Part shown: piece by piece, positions 24,676-33,121 of the stretch
Layout: every line of letters starts with the position of its first letter
Position numbering within the stretch: position 1 is the first letter of the stretch
Origin: Ferrimonas sp048263965
GTDB lineage: Bacteria > Pseudomonadota > Gammaproteobacteria > Enterobacterales > Shewanellaceae
NCBI RefSeq assembly: GCF_048263965.1
Contig: NZ_JBLXDO010000013.1
Location: 53,669-117,668, forward strand
DNA: 64,000 nt
Direction of reading: 5' to 3'
The notes under the pieces: generated by a model
What the model saw: the letters and a program-made list of their open reading frames with translations, nothing else
Database searches by the model: none
Told to the model about the DNA's origin: nothing
Program-made: the position numbers and the translations under genes

Positions 24676-26043
24676 CTAGATGGCTTCTAGGGCCTGAGCC
24701 AGCTTCGTGACGCCGATCACCTCCATCCCCTCCACCATCTGGCGGGGCACATTGCCCTTGGGCACGATGGCGCGGGTAAAGCCGTGCTTGGCTGCTTCGT
24801 TGAGACGCTCTCCGCCATTGGGCACAGGCCGGATCTCCCCGGACAGCCCCACCTCTCCGAACACCACCAGGTCCCTGGGTAGGGCCTGATCCCGGAAACT
24901 GGAAACCATCGCCAGCAGCAGGCTGAGATCCGCCCCGGTCTCGGTCACCTTGACCCCGCCAACCACGTTGGCAAACACATCCTGATCCGACATCTGCAGG
25001 CCACCATGACGGTGCAGTACCGCCAGCAGCATCGCCAACCGGTTCTGCTCCAGACCCACGGCGATCCGCCTGGGGTTGCCCAGCTGACTGTGATCCACCA
25101 GGGCCTGCAGCTCCACCAGCAAGGGGCGGGTCCCTTCCCAGATCACCAGCACCACAGATCCCGGTGACTGCTCCTCAGCGCGGGAGAGGAAGATGGCGGA
25201 GGGGTTGGCCACCTCTTTGAGTCCCTGCCCGGTCATGGCAAACACCCCAAGCTCATTGACCGCACCAAAGCGGTTCTTATGGCTACGCAGGGTGCGGAAG
25301 CGGGAGTCTCCGTCGCCGTCCAGCAGCACCGAACAGTCGATGCAGTGCTCCAGCACCTTGGGGCCGGCCAGAGAGCCATCTTTGGTGACATGCCCCACCA
25401 GGAACATGGCCACATTGTTCTGCTTGGCGAAACGGGTCAGGTAGGCGGCACTCTCCCGCACCTGGGCGACACTGCCTGGGGCAGACTGCACATCCGCCAT
25501 ATGCATCACCTGAATGGAGTCGATCACCATAATGGAGGGCTTCTCCTTATCGGCGATGTGGCAAATCTGCTCCACCGAGGTCTCTGACAGCATCTTCAGC
25601 TTGTCTGTAGGCAATCCCAGACGATTGGCACGCATCGCCACCTGCTGCAGAGATTCCTCTCCGGTCACGTACAGGGTGTTCATGGATTGGGACAGGCGAC
25701 ACATGGTCTGCAGCAGCAGGGTGGACTTACCGGCCCCCGGGTTACCGCCAATGAGAATGGCGGAGCCGGGCACGACACCACCGCCCAGTACCCGGTCCAG
25801 CTCACTGAAGCCACTGGAGAATCTGGGCAGCTCCTGCAGATCAATCTCGTTGAGCAACTGGACACCGCTGTTGGTGGCGTCACCGGCATAGCCGCTAAAA
25901 CGATCGCTTCGCCCCTTGGGAGAGGCGCCCAGGCGCACCTCGGTCAGGGTGTTCCAGGCGCCACAGGCGTTACACTGCCCCTGCCACCTGGGGTGGTCAG
26001 CCCCACAATCGTTACACACATACGCTGACTTGGATTTGGCCAT
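24676..26043 (-). CDS. radA: DNA repair protein RadA
   Basis: RecA-related ATPase/helicase that promotes branch migration during recombinational repair. The 455-residue protein has the N-terminal C4 zinc finger (Cys10, 13, 24, 27), Walker A GGNPGAGKST, the RadA-specific KNRFG motif in SHKNRFGAVNELGVF, and a C-terminal Lon-protease-like domain. ATG at 26041-26043. It is divergent from the two-PilZ gene, with 130 bases between. RadA next to serB and a PilZ gene recalls the Vibrio cholerae arrangement. Confidence 0.97.
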   Translation of the reverse strand: MAKSKSAYVCNDCGADHPRWQGQCNACGAWNTLTEVRLGASPKGRSDRFSGYAGDATNSGVQLLNEIDLQELPRFSSGFSELDRVLGGGVVPGSAILIGGNPGAGKSTLLLQTMCRLSQSMNTLYVTGEESLQQVAMRANRLGLPTDKLKMLSETSVEQICHIADKEKPSIMVIDSIQVMHMADVQSAPGSVAQVRESAAYLTRFAKQNNVAMFLVGHVTKDGSLAGPKVLEHCIDCSVLLDGDGDSRFRTLRSHKNRFGAVNELGVFAMTGQGLKEVANPSAIFLSRAEEQSPGSVVLVIWEGTRPLLVELQALVDHSQLGNPRRIAVGLEQNRLAMLLAVLHRHGGLQMSDQDVFANVVGGVKVTETGADLSLLLAMVSSFRDQALPRDLVVFGEVGLSGEIRPVPNGGERLNEAAKHGFTRAIVPKGNVPRQMVEGMEVIGVTKLAQALEAI

Positions 26044-26173
26044 ACTTTTCGCCCATGCTCATCGGAGGAGCCTCAAAAAATGGGACTCCAATCATTCACT
26101 TGAGCCAGGGATTATATACGTCATCCCCGCCACGGGTTACACTCTTGGGGATAAAAAATTGAACAGCGTTCCC

Positions 26174-28516
26174 ATGGAAGAGCACCACGACCTCATAAAT
26201 CAGCTGATCCCCCTGTTGCAGGACAGCAGCTTTGACAACCTGCTGGATCAGGCCACCACTCATCTGAGCAACTCGGATCGCTTCCTGATCCGCATGGAGC
26301 TCAGGCGCCTGAATCAGGACTGCCTGCGCCGCATCGACCTCAGTGGCACCGAAGCGGTGACGGAATGTTCCATTGCCGGCCTGACCCACAGGCTGACCGA
26401 AGAAGCCAAGCAGTTTCTCGAGCAGCAGCTGGAGCTTTACGAGGGACGCTACACCGTTGGCGCCTATGAGGCGCTGATGGCCTATCTCAAGGGTGAGCCC
26501 GAGCAGGAACAGCAGGAGAGCGACGAGCCCAAAGAGCCTGCGCCCTTCCGCATGGACCTGCTGCCCATGGGGCACTACATCCGTCGACGGGAAACACGGC
26601 ATACCTTCTCCTCCGCCATCACCCTGTGGCAACCCGAGGGGGCACCGGTCTCCGGTCGAACCCAGGATCTCTCCATCCGCGGCGCCCGTGTCAAGACCGA
26701 GCGCAAATGGCATCTGAACCCGGACCTGCCCATCTTTGTCAGCTACACCGAGCTGGCTTCTGAGTTTGTTGCCCCAGAACTGAAACACGGCGTCAGCTAC
26801 CGGCTGGTGGAAGCTTTGCCAGGAGATGACCACCAGAGCCTGAGGCTGGTTCGCAACGACAAAGAACCGGACCTGGACCAGACTCTGGAGCGAATTCTCA
26901 GCGTCAGCCGTCTGCGCACCCGCCCCGAGCTCAACCATCTGCTGCGCACCGCCAAGAGCCGGGGCTACGAGCGTCAATTTCTGCCCCAGCTCAGTTCGGT
27001 GCCTCTGGCCATGTCCATCAAGCAGGGCAAACTGCGCCCCTCCCTGGTGCTGCAGACCAAGGCCAACCAGGCCCACCTGGATTACTGGATGGATGAACGA
27101 GGTCACAGCCAGATTGGCTCCGCCCTGACCGAGGAGCGCCTGGCCCGGGTGCTGAAACACCCCGGCGACGTGGCGCACCAACTGCTGTTCAGCTTCATCC
27201 ACCTTCATGAAGGCCACAGGCTGTTCTTCTCCGCCACCCTGTGGGAGCTCAACAAACTGGAGATGACCGCCTGCTTCTTCAAGCACGGCAGCCATAAGCA
27301 GGGCTTCAAGCTGCACCGCATTCGTCTCCATGCCATCAGCGAGCGTGACAAGGAGTGGGCCTGCCACTCTCCGGTCAATGGCCGCGCTGCCGACTCCCTG
27401 GTGCAACAGCAGCTGCGCGCCCTCTCCCTGCTGATCAACCTGGAGAGCACCTTCCTGGGCCAGGAGAGCGGCTTCGGCGGCTACGAGTCAGAGTGCCACA
27501 TCAACCAGCTGCGTCGCTTCGGCCAGAAACGGGTCTCCGACCTGGACCCCAGCCCCCTGGCCAGCGATCACCAGGAGCTGCGCCGCGAACCCAGATTCTC
27601 CCTGCACACCAAGGTGGTGATAAACCAGGGACGCCGCGATCTCATCGCTCAATCCGTGGATGTGTCGCCACGGGGACTGCGGCTGATGCTCACCGAAACC
27701 GCCGAGCTGGAGTCCAGGAAGATGGTGAAGGTGGAGTTTCCTGAGCTGCAACCCATGGCGGGCAAACTCAAGCTCAAGGGGCTGCCCTACGAACTGGTGC
27801 GTTGTCAGCAGGACAAACGCACCCTGCACCTGAAGGCCTCAGAGGATGAGCCTCACGCCGGCGTGGTGTTCCTCTCCCACCTGCTGAGCCAGAATCGCAG
27901 CAAGATTGCCCAGGTGGGTTCCAAGCTGCAGCACCGTCAACTGCTGGAGGGGATGAAGAACCTGATCCTAAAACGACTCTACTCCCTGCCCTTCTTTGTG
28001 CATAAGCGAAAGACTCACCTGGAAGCCAACCTGGCCGGCAGCAGCCTGTTGCCCAGCGCCACCTTCCAGGCGCTGACCGACCCACAAGGGCTGAGCCTGG
28101 AAGCGATTCTGGACAATGCCGTGGTCAAGGAGCATCTGGAGGGGATCGGTAAGGGTCAGGAGCAACACAAGGAGTGGCACAGCACCCTGCTGCTCCACTG
28201 GCCGCCTGAGAGGGCGCTGCGCAAGAGTTGGACCCTGTCGGAGATTGGTGACACTCACAATGTCCACAGCAAGCTGATGGAGTTGGGAGCCAAGGGGCAC
28301 CTCAAGGTGGTGAGCATCAAGCTCAGCCGGGCTCAGAAGCCGGACCTGGATTATCTGCAGGGCGAACTGGCCGCCATCAGCACCCACGCCCTGCACCGGG
28401 CCAAAGAGCTGGAAGAGATGCTGTGGCAGGTGGTTGTGGTGGGTGAGCTCAAAGAGATTACCCCTGAGACCCTGCTGGAGTATCAGCTAGCCACTGGGGA
28501 GACTGCAGCCAGCTGA
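26174..28516 (+). CDS. Large protein with two PilZ domains, PlzC-like
   Basis: 780 residues, no signal peptide or obvious membrane helix. Two PilZ-type c-di-GMP motifs are visible: RRRETR (137-142) with DLSIRG (165-170), and RREPRFS (about 467-473) with DVSPRG (about 495-500). The N-terminal 100 residues are helical; the remaining regions resemble nothing I can name. From memory, V. cholerae has a PilZ protein (PlzC) between radA and serB, so this may be its counterpart. The ATG at 26174 is the likely start although its ribosome-binding site is poor; TTG at 26159 is an alternative. The 3' end overlaps the convergent hydrolase gene by 59 bases. Confidence 0.82.
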   Translation: MEEHHDLINQLIPLLQDSSFDNLLDQATTHLSNSDRFLIRMELRRLNQDCLRRIDLSGTEAVTECSIAGLTHRLTEEAKQFLEQQLELYEGRYTVGAYEALMAYLKGEPEQEQQESDEPKEPAPFRMDLLPMGHYIRRRETRHTFSSAITLWQPEGAPVSGRTQDLSIRGARVKTERKWHLNPDLPIFVSYTELASEFVAPELKHGVSYRLVEALPGDDHQSLRLVRNDKEPDLDQTLERILSVSRLRTRPELNHLLRTAKSRGYERQFLPQLSSVPLAMSIKQGKLRPSLVLQTKANQAHLDYWMDERGHSQIGSALTEERLARVLKHPGDVAHQLLFSFIHLHEGHRLFFSATLWELNKLEMTACFFKHGSHKQGFKLHRIRLHAISERDKEWACHSPVNGRAADSLVQQQLRALSLLINLESTFLGQESGFGGYESECHINQLRRFGQKRVSDLDPSPLASDHQELRREPRFSLHTKVVINQGRRDLIAQSVDVSPRGLRLMLTETAELESRKMVKVEFPELQPMAGKLKLKGLPYELVRCQQDKRTLHLKASEDEPHAGVVFLSHLLSQNRSKIAQVGSKLQHRQLLEGMKNLILKRLYSLPFFVHKRKTHLEANLAGSSLLPSATFQALTDPQGLSLEAILDNAVVKEHLEGIGKGQEQHKEWHSTLLLHWPPERALRKSWTLSEIGDTHNVHSKLMELGAKGHLKVVSIKLSRAQKPDLDYLQGELAAISTHALHRAKELEEMLWQVVVVGELKEITPETLLEYQLATGETAAS

Positions 28517-29402
28517 GCACATCGGGGTACAGCTCGTGGGCTGCATCCCGGTGAGTCAGTAAACCCGCATGGTCGTAGTCGCGGCGCCAGCCCTGGCGTC
28601 GTCCCACTACCTGGTAGCGCGCCATCTCCCCCAGACCACACTCCTCCATCAGGTCTTTGACATCCCTGGGATTACCCAGAGCCTTGTCGCCAGCCCCCGC
28701 CAGAAACCAGGTGGCGGGCCATCGCCCCTGAGCCACCAGCGCCCGGGCCGACTCGCCGTAATCAAAGCCATCCATCTCATCCAGCCAGTGGGCGTCGGAG
28801 ATCCAGGGCAGAGAGTCCATCAAAAAACGGGTCGACTGATCATCCATTCCCACCCGCCAGCGCTGCAGGGGCAGATAACCCAGCTTTTGTCCCAGCCAGG
28901 GAAACAGACGCTTCCAGGCCAGCTCTATCTTCAGCAGCCGCTCGGAGCTCCAGCTGCGCACCGTCCGCTTGGACGCAAACAGGATCAGGGTGGGGATCTG
29001 TTCCAACAGGGAGGGATAACGGGCCAGGGCGGCGATCATCAATACGCCCCCCCAGGAGTGGCCCACCCAATGGACGGGCCGATCATGGCGCTCCAGCAAC
29101 AGACGCTGCACCAGGGGCAGTTGCTCATGGATCACCTCATACTGACCGTGTTCCTCACGGTGAGACAGGGGAGGATGGGACTGCCCATGACCGTAACAGT
29201 CGAGCACATAAACCAGGTAGCCCTGATCCGCCAGGTAGCACCCCAGGCCACGGCCGCCACTGCTGTAAAACACCCGGCCATTGCTCATGGCGCCATGCAC
29301 CATCAATACGACGCCTTTGGGCGACTCTTCCGGGGTCAGCACCCGCAGATGCAGCTGACCGCTGCGATAATCGATATACTCCGATCCCTGGCTGTGTGTC
29401 AT
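28458..29402 (-). CDS. Alpha/beta hydrolase, monoacylglycerol-lipase-like
   Basis: Predicted cytosolic serine hydrolase, 314 residues. It contains an HG oxyanion segment (LMVHGAMSNG), the nucleophile elbow GHSWGG, an acid in GAGDKAL and the histidine in YDHAGLL, the usual order of this fold. Its substrate is unknown. ATG at 29400-29402. It lies 54 bases downstream of serB on the same strand, with a CRP-like box at the end of serB, so it could be read through or separately activated. Its 3' end overlaps the convergent PilZ gene by 59 bases, with both frames supported by their motifs. Confidence 0.87.
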   Translation of the reverse strand: MTHSQGSEYIDYRSGQLHLRVLTPEESPKGVVLMVHGAMSNGRVFYSSGGRGLGCYLADQGYLVYVLDCYGHGQSHPPLSHREEHGQYEVIHEQLPLVQRLLLERHDRPVHWVGHSWGGVLMIAALARYPSLLEQIPTLILFASKRTVRSWSSERLLKIELAWKRLFPWLGQKLGYLPLQRWRVGMDDQSTRFLMDSLPWISDAHWLDEMDGFDYGESARALVAQGRWPATWFLAGAGDKALGNPRDVKDLMEECGLGEMARYQVVGRRQGWRRDYDHAGLLTHRDAAHELYPDVLSWLQSPQWLADTPAGSQG

Positions 29403-29450
29403 GGCCGTTCCAAACCTCCTACTCCTTGGAGGGTTGATTAGACCCTGTTT

Positions 29451-29466
29451 TGTGATCTAGATCAAC
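29451..29466. promoter_or_regulatory. CRP-like site at the serB 3' end
   Basis: TGTGATCTAGATCAAC differs from the ideal CRP core TGTGATCTAGATCACA only in the last two positions. Its centre is about 56 bases upstream of the hydrolase ATG. Part of it encodes the serB stop, so a chance match cannot be excluded. Confidence 0.4.
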
Positions 29467-30302
29467 AGTGCTAATGTGGCGTCCAGACCCAGAACGGCCA
29501 GGTGGGCATCCGCCTGGGGCGCCACCGCCGGCTTGGCCCTGAAGCCCACACCCAGCGCCGCCCGGTTCATCATCGGCAAGTCGTTGGCTCCATCGCCCAT
29601 GGCCACCCACTGGCTCTGAGGAATGTCGTACTTCTCGCCCAGCTGAGCCAGGATCGCCGCCTTCACTTCGGCACCGACAATCTCACCACTGACCCGGCCG
29701 GTAAGCAGCCCATCGGCCTCCTCAAGATCGTTGGCCTGGAAGTGATCCAACCCCAACTGGGCCGCCAGAACCGAAGCGATGCGGTTGAAGCCGCCGGAGG
29801 CCAGCGCCACCTTCCAGCCCGCCTGTTTCAACCCTTCTACCAGGGCTTCCAGGCCAGGGTTCAGAGGCAGGTTGGCGGCAATATCATCCAGTACCGAGGC
29901 CGGGATGCCGTCCAGCTTGGCCACCCGCTGGCGCAGACTCTCCTCGAACCCCAGTTCACCGCGCATGGCCGCTTCGGTCACCTGACTCACCTCGTCGAAC
30001 ACGCCCCCTGCCCGGGCGATCTCATCGATGCACTCAATGTCGATGGCGGTAGAGTCCATATCCATCAGCAACAGGCCAGGAGTGTCCAGGCGCGGACGAT
30101 CAGCACGCAAGCTAAAGCACTCGGCCCCCTCGGGCAGAGGCAGGATCACCTCCCCCAGCCAACTGACCCAGTGATGGGCGCCTCTCTGGCCGGTTGAGAC
30201 CACCCGCCCCTGTTGTCGGGCGTCACCGGCCAGTCGCTCTGCGGCGGCTGCGTCGGTGAGGACAATCCGGGTCTCCTGGACGGTAAGAGGCTGAGAACTC
30301 AT
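29457..30302 (-). CDS. serB: Phosphoserine phosphatase
   Basis: HAD-family phosphatase for the last step of serine synthesis, 281 residues. The catalytic DMDST motif (nucleophile and acid aspartates), the substrate segment IECIDEIARAGG, ASGGF with the conserved serine, and GDGANDLPM for magnesium are all present. A short N-terminal region precedes the HAD core. ATG at 30300-30302 with AGGAG six bases upstream. It is divergent from ytjB, as in E. coli. Confidence 0.96.
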   Translation of the reverse strand: MSSQPLTVQETRIVLTDAAAAERLAGDARQQGRVVSTGQRGAHHWVSWLGEVILPLPEGAECFSLRADRPRLDTPGLLLMDMDSTAIDIECIDEIARAGGVFDEVSQVTEAAMRGELGFEESLRQRVAKLDGIPASVLDDIAANLPLNPGLEALVEGLKQAGWKVALASGGFNRIASVLAAQLGLDHFQANDLEEADGLLTGRVSGEIVGAEVKAAILAQLGEKYDIPQSQWVAMGDGANDLPMMNRAALGVGFRAKPAVAPQADAHLAVLGLDATLALLI

Positions 30303-30395
30303 GGTTTACTCCTTGAAAAGCGACAGGCTGTCTGTTCATTGCACAGATTAATCGCTAGGATCACAAAAGGATTAAGAGGCTGCAAGGACATTGGC

Positions 30396-31100
30396 TTGAC
30401 CCATAACGGCGAGACAACCAACCATAACTACGGACGACTGACCCTTAGGCTGACGCAGGTGGTGGCCGCCGTGGCCCTGCTCTGTGCCATCTTACTGATG
30501 TGGCAGCACCAGGTGACACAGCGCAGCGAACTGCTCTACAGCAAGGCCGATGGTCAGGCGGAACAGATCGTTCAGTTTGCCGCCATCGCCGCCGCGCCAG
30601 CCCTAGCCGAGGAGAAGGACGATCAGCTGCAATGGCTGGTGGACAGCCTGGTGCAAGACAGCCGAATCCTCTCCGCAACCCTGTTCAGCGCCGATGGTCA
30701 GCGGCTGTTCCAGGCTCAGAGCCTGTTCCCCCTGTCGCAACTGCCGGAGGAGTCGGTCCTTGAGGCCGCCCTGGACCGATTCGATCCCTTTGTGGCCGAG
30801 GTGATCCTGGATGAGCAGTCCCTGGGTTACCTGCGCATTCGCACCAATACCCACTTGTTCTTCATTGAGCAACGGCGCTTGGAGCGCACTCTGATTCGAC
30901 AGCAGCCGCTGATGATGTTGATGGCCGGCCTGGTGGGCGCCCTGCTGACCCTGGTCCTGTCCACCCGCCGCCTGGACATCAACCGTCGCCGGAAACAGCT
31001 GAAGGCCGCCATGACCGCGAAAACGAAGGAACCGGAGGAGCCTGAGAAAAGCGCCCGGGAAGAAGGAGAAAAAGCCGCCCCTCCAGGGGAGAAAAACTAG
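30396..31100 (+). CDS. ytjB: YtjB/Smp-like membrane protein
   Basis: Predicted 234-residue inner-membrane protein with one N-terminal helix (LTQVVAAVALLCAILLMW), a periplasmic region of about 130 residues, a second helix (PLMMLMAGLVGALLTLVL), and a charged C-terminal cytoplasmic tail rich in Glu and Lys. This layout and its place divergent from serB match E. coli YtjB (Smp), whose function is poorly known. No ATG fits: the best start is TTG at 30396-30398, seven bases after AAGGA. An earlier in-frame start would read through the serB N-terminus and is unlikely. Confidence 0.8.
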   Translation: MTHNGETTNHNYGRLTLRLTQVVAAVALLCAILLMWQHQVTQRSELLYSKADGQAEQIVQFAAIAAAPALAEEKDDQLQWLVDSLVQDSRILSATLFSADGQRLFQAQSLFPLSQLPEESVLEAALDRFDPFVAEVILDEQSLGYLRIRTNTHLFFIEQRRLERTLIRQQPLMMLMAGLVGALLTLVLSTRRLDINRRRKQLKAAMTAKTKEPEEPEKSAREEGEKAAPPGEKN

Positions 31101-31109
31101 GCGCCAGAT

Positions 31110-31145
31110 ACACAAAAGGCGGGCCACAAGGCCCGCCTTTTTCAT
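31110..31145. terminator. Bidirectional terminator between ytjB and deoD
   Basis: An inverted repeat with AAAGGCGGGCC paired to GGCCCGCCTTT (31115-31125 with 31130-31140, 4-base loop), with an A-run on one side and a T-run on the other. It can terminate both converging transcripts. Confidence 0.88.
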
Positions 31146-31158
31146 CTGGAACTCTGAC

Positions 31159-31863
31159 TTACAGCAGGGAATCCAGAGTCATCACGATCATGTCGTTGAA
31201 GGTGGTCTGACGCTCTTCAGAGGTGGTCGCTTCACCGGTACGGATGTGATCGGATACGGTCACTACGCACAGGGCGTTGGCACCGTACTCGGCAGCAACA
31301 CCGTACAGGCCGGCAGCTTCCATCTCTACGCCCAGAACGTTCATCTTCTCCATGATGTCGAACATCTCTGGATCAGGAGTGTAGAACAGGTCGGCAGAGT
31401 AGATGTTACCGATCTTAACGGCGATGTTGGAGGCTTCGGCAGACTTCACGACGTTGGACAGCAGGCCGTAGTCGGCGATGGCAGCAAAATCGTAGCCTTT
31501 GAAGCGAGTGCGGTTTACGCCGGAATCGGTGCAGGCACCCATGCCGATGATCACGTCACGTACTTTAACGTCGGTGCTTACGGCGCCGCAGCTGCCTACG
31601 CGGATGATGTTCTTCACACCATACTCGGTGATCAGCTCTTTTGCGTAGATGGAGCAGGATGGGATGCCCATACCGGAACCCATTACGGACACTTTCTTGC
31701 CCTTGTAGGTACCGGTGAAGCCCAGCATGTTACGTACATCAGTAACCTGCTCAACGTCTTCCAGGAAGGTTTCCGCGATGTACTTGGCGCGCAGAGGGTC
31801 GCCAGGGAACAGAACGGTTTCGGCGAAAGCGCCAGCAGGTGCGTTAATGTGTGGAGTTGCCAT
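31159..31863 (-). CDS. deoD: Purine nucleoside phosphorylase DeoD
   Basis: Hexameric phosphorylase that cleaves purine (deoxy)nucleosides to base and (deoxy)ribose 1-phosphate. The 234 residues match E. coli DeoD in MATPHINA, VLFPGDPLRAKYIAETFLEDV, VMGSGMGIPSCSIYAKEL and VGVEMEAAGLYGVAAEYGA. VSDHIRTGE carries the catalytic aspartate. ATG at 31861-31863. Last gene of deoCABD, 29 bases after deoB and directly before a strong terminator. Confidence 0.97.
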   Translation of the reverse strand: MATPHINAPAGAFAETVLFPGDPLRAKYIAETFLEDVEQVTDVRNMLGFTGTYKGKKVSVMGSGMGIPSCSIYAKELITEYGVKNIIRVGSCGAVSTDVKVRDVIIGMGACTDSGVNRTRFKGYDFAAIADYGLLSNVVKSAEASNIAVKIGNIYSADLFYTPDPEMFDIMEKMNVLGVEMEAAGLYGVAAEYGANALCVVTVSDHIRTGEATTSEERQTTFNDMIVMTLDSLL

Positions 31864-31892
31864 TATTATTGACCCCTATTTCATTTCATCAG

Positions 31893-33110
31893 TTAATTCA
31901 GGAAGGACTTGCCGTAGTCCATAGCATCCAGCTTAAAGTAGCTGGCGATGGACTGACCGATATCGGCAAAGGACTCACGGTGCCCCAGGGAGCCCGCAGC
32001 CACAGGCTTGCCATAGGCCAGTACGGGAACATGCTCACGGGTGTGGTCGGTACCTGACCAGGTAGGATCACAACCGTGATCAGCAGTCACCAGCACGACG
32101 TCACCGTCGCTGAGCTTCTCGAGAAGCTCTGGCAGCCGCTTATCAAAGTATTCCAATGCATTAGCATAGCCGTTTACGTCACGGCGGTGGCCATAAGAGG
32201 AATCGAAATCTACGAAGTTTGTGAACACGATGGTGTTATCACCCGCTTCATCGACCTGCTCCAGGGTGCGATCCCACAGCGCTTCCAGGCCACTGCCCTT
32301 CACCTTCTTGGTGATGCCGCAGTTGGCGTAGATATCGGCGATCTTACCTACGGAAACCACTTCACCACCGGCAGACTTGAGCTTGTCCAGCACTGTGGGT
32401 GCCGGCGGCTCAACGGCGTAGTCGGCACGGTTACCGGTACGAGCAAAGTCAGCGGCGCCGCTGCCAACGAAAGGACGGGCAATCACACGACCAATGTTGT
32501 AGGGCTCCAGCTCTTCGCGAGCGATTTTGCACAGTTCGTACAGTCGCTCCAGGCCGAAGGTCTCTTCGTGACAGGCGATCTGGAATACGCTGTCTGCAGA
32601 GGTGTAGAAGATGGGCTGACCGGAGCGCATGTGCTCCTCACCCAACTGCTCCAGGATAGCAGTACCTGATGCATGGCAGTTACCCAGGAAACCGTCCAGG
32701 CCCGCACGCTCGAGGATGCGATCGGTCAGCTCTTTGGGGAAGCTGTTCTGCTTGTCGGTGAAGTAACCCCAGTCATACAGAACTGGCACACCCGCCATCT
32801 CCCAGTGACCACTGGGGGTATCTTTGCCGGAAGAGAGCTCAGACGCATAGCCATATGCACCGGTCACTTCAATGTCGGCATCCATACCCGCAGGCACCTG
32901 ACCGGTGCTCTCCTGAGCAGCCTTGACCAAACCAAACTTGGCCAGGTTAGGCAGCTTCAGGGGGCCACTGCGGCCCACTTCGGCGCGACCCTCGGCACAC
33001 TCTTTGGCGATGTGGCCAAAGGTGTCGGAGCCCACGTCACCGAACTTGTCAGCGTCTCCTGCGGCACCGATGCCGAAGGAGTCCATCATCAGGATAAATA
33101 CGCGTTTCAT
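31893..33110 (-). CDS. deoB: Phosphopentomutase DeoB
   Basis: Moves phosphate from C1 to C5 of ribose or deoxyribose, linking the phosphorylases to central metabolism. It is an alkaline-phosphatase-superfamily enzyme of 405 residues. The two-manganese site is visible in MMDSFGIGAAGDADKFGD, in NFVDFDSSYGHRRD, and in TADHGCDPTWSGTDHTREHVP near the C-terminus. ATG at 33108-33110 with GGAG seven bases upstream; 11 bases after deoA. Confidence 0.97.
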   Translation of the reverse strand: MKRVFILMMDSFGIGAAGDADKFGDVGSDTFGHIAKECAEGRAEVGRSGPLKLPNLAKFGLVKAAQESTGQVPAGMDADIEVTGAYGYASELSSGKDTPSGHWEMAGVPVLYDWGYFTDKQNSFPKELTDRILERAGLDGFLGNCHASGTAILEQLGEEHMRSGQPIFYTSADSVFQIACHEETFGLERLYELCKIAREELEPYNIGRVIARPFVGSGAADFARTGNRADYAVEPPAPTVLDKLKSAGGEVVSVGKIADIYANCGITKKVKGSGLEALWDRTLEQVDEAGDNTIVFTNFVDFDSSYGHRRDVNGYANALEYFDKRLPELLEKLSDGDVVLVTADHGCDPTWSGTDHTREHVPVLAYGKPVAAGSLGHRESFADIGQSIASYFKLDAMDYGKSFLN

Positions 33111-33121
33111 TCAATTACTCC

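Noticed and set aside
25916..26173. N-terminal extension of the two-PilZ protein into radA
   Set aside because: These codons are antisense to conserved RadA zinc-finger sequence, so the real start is near 26159-26174.
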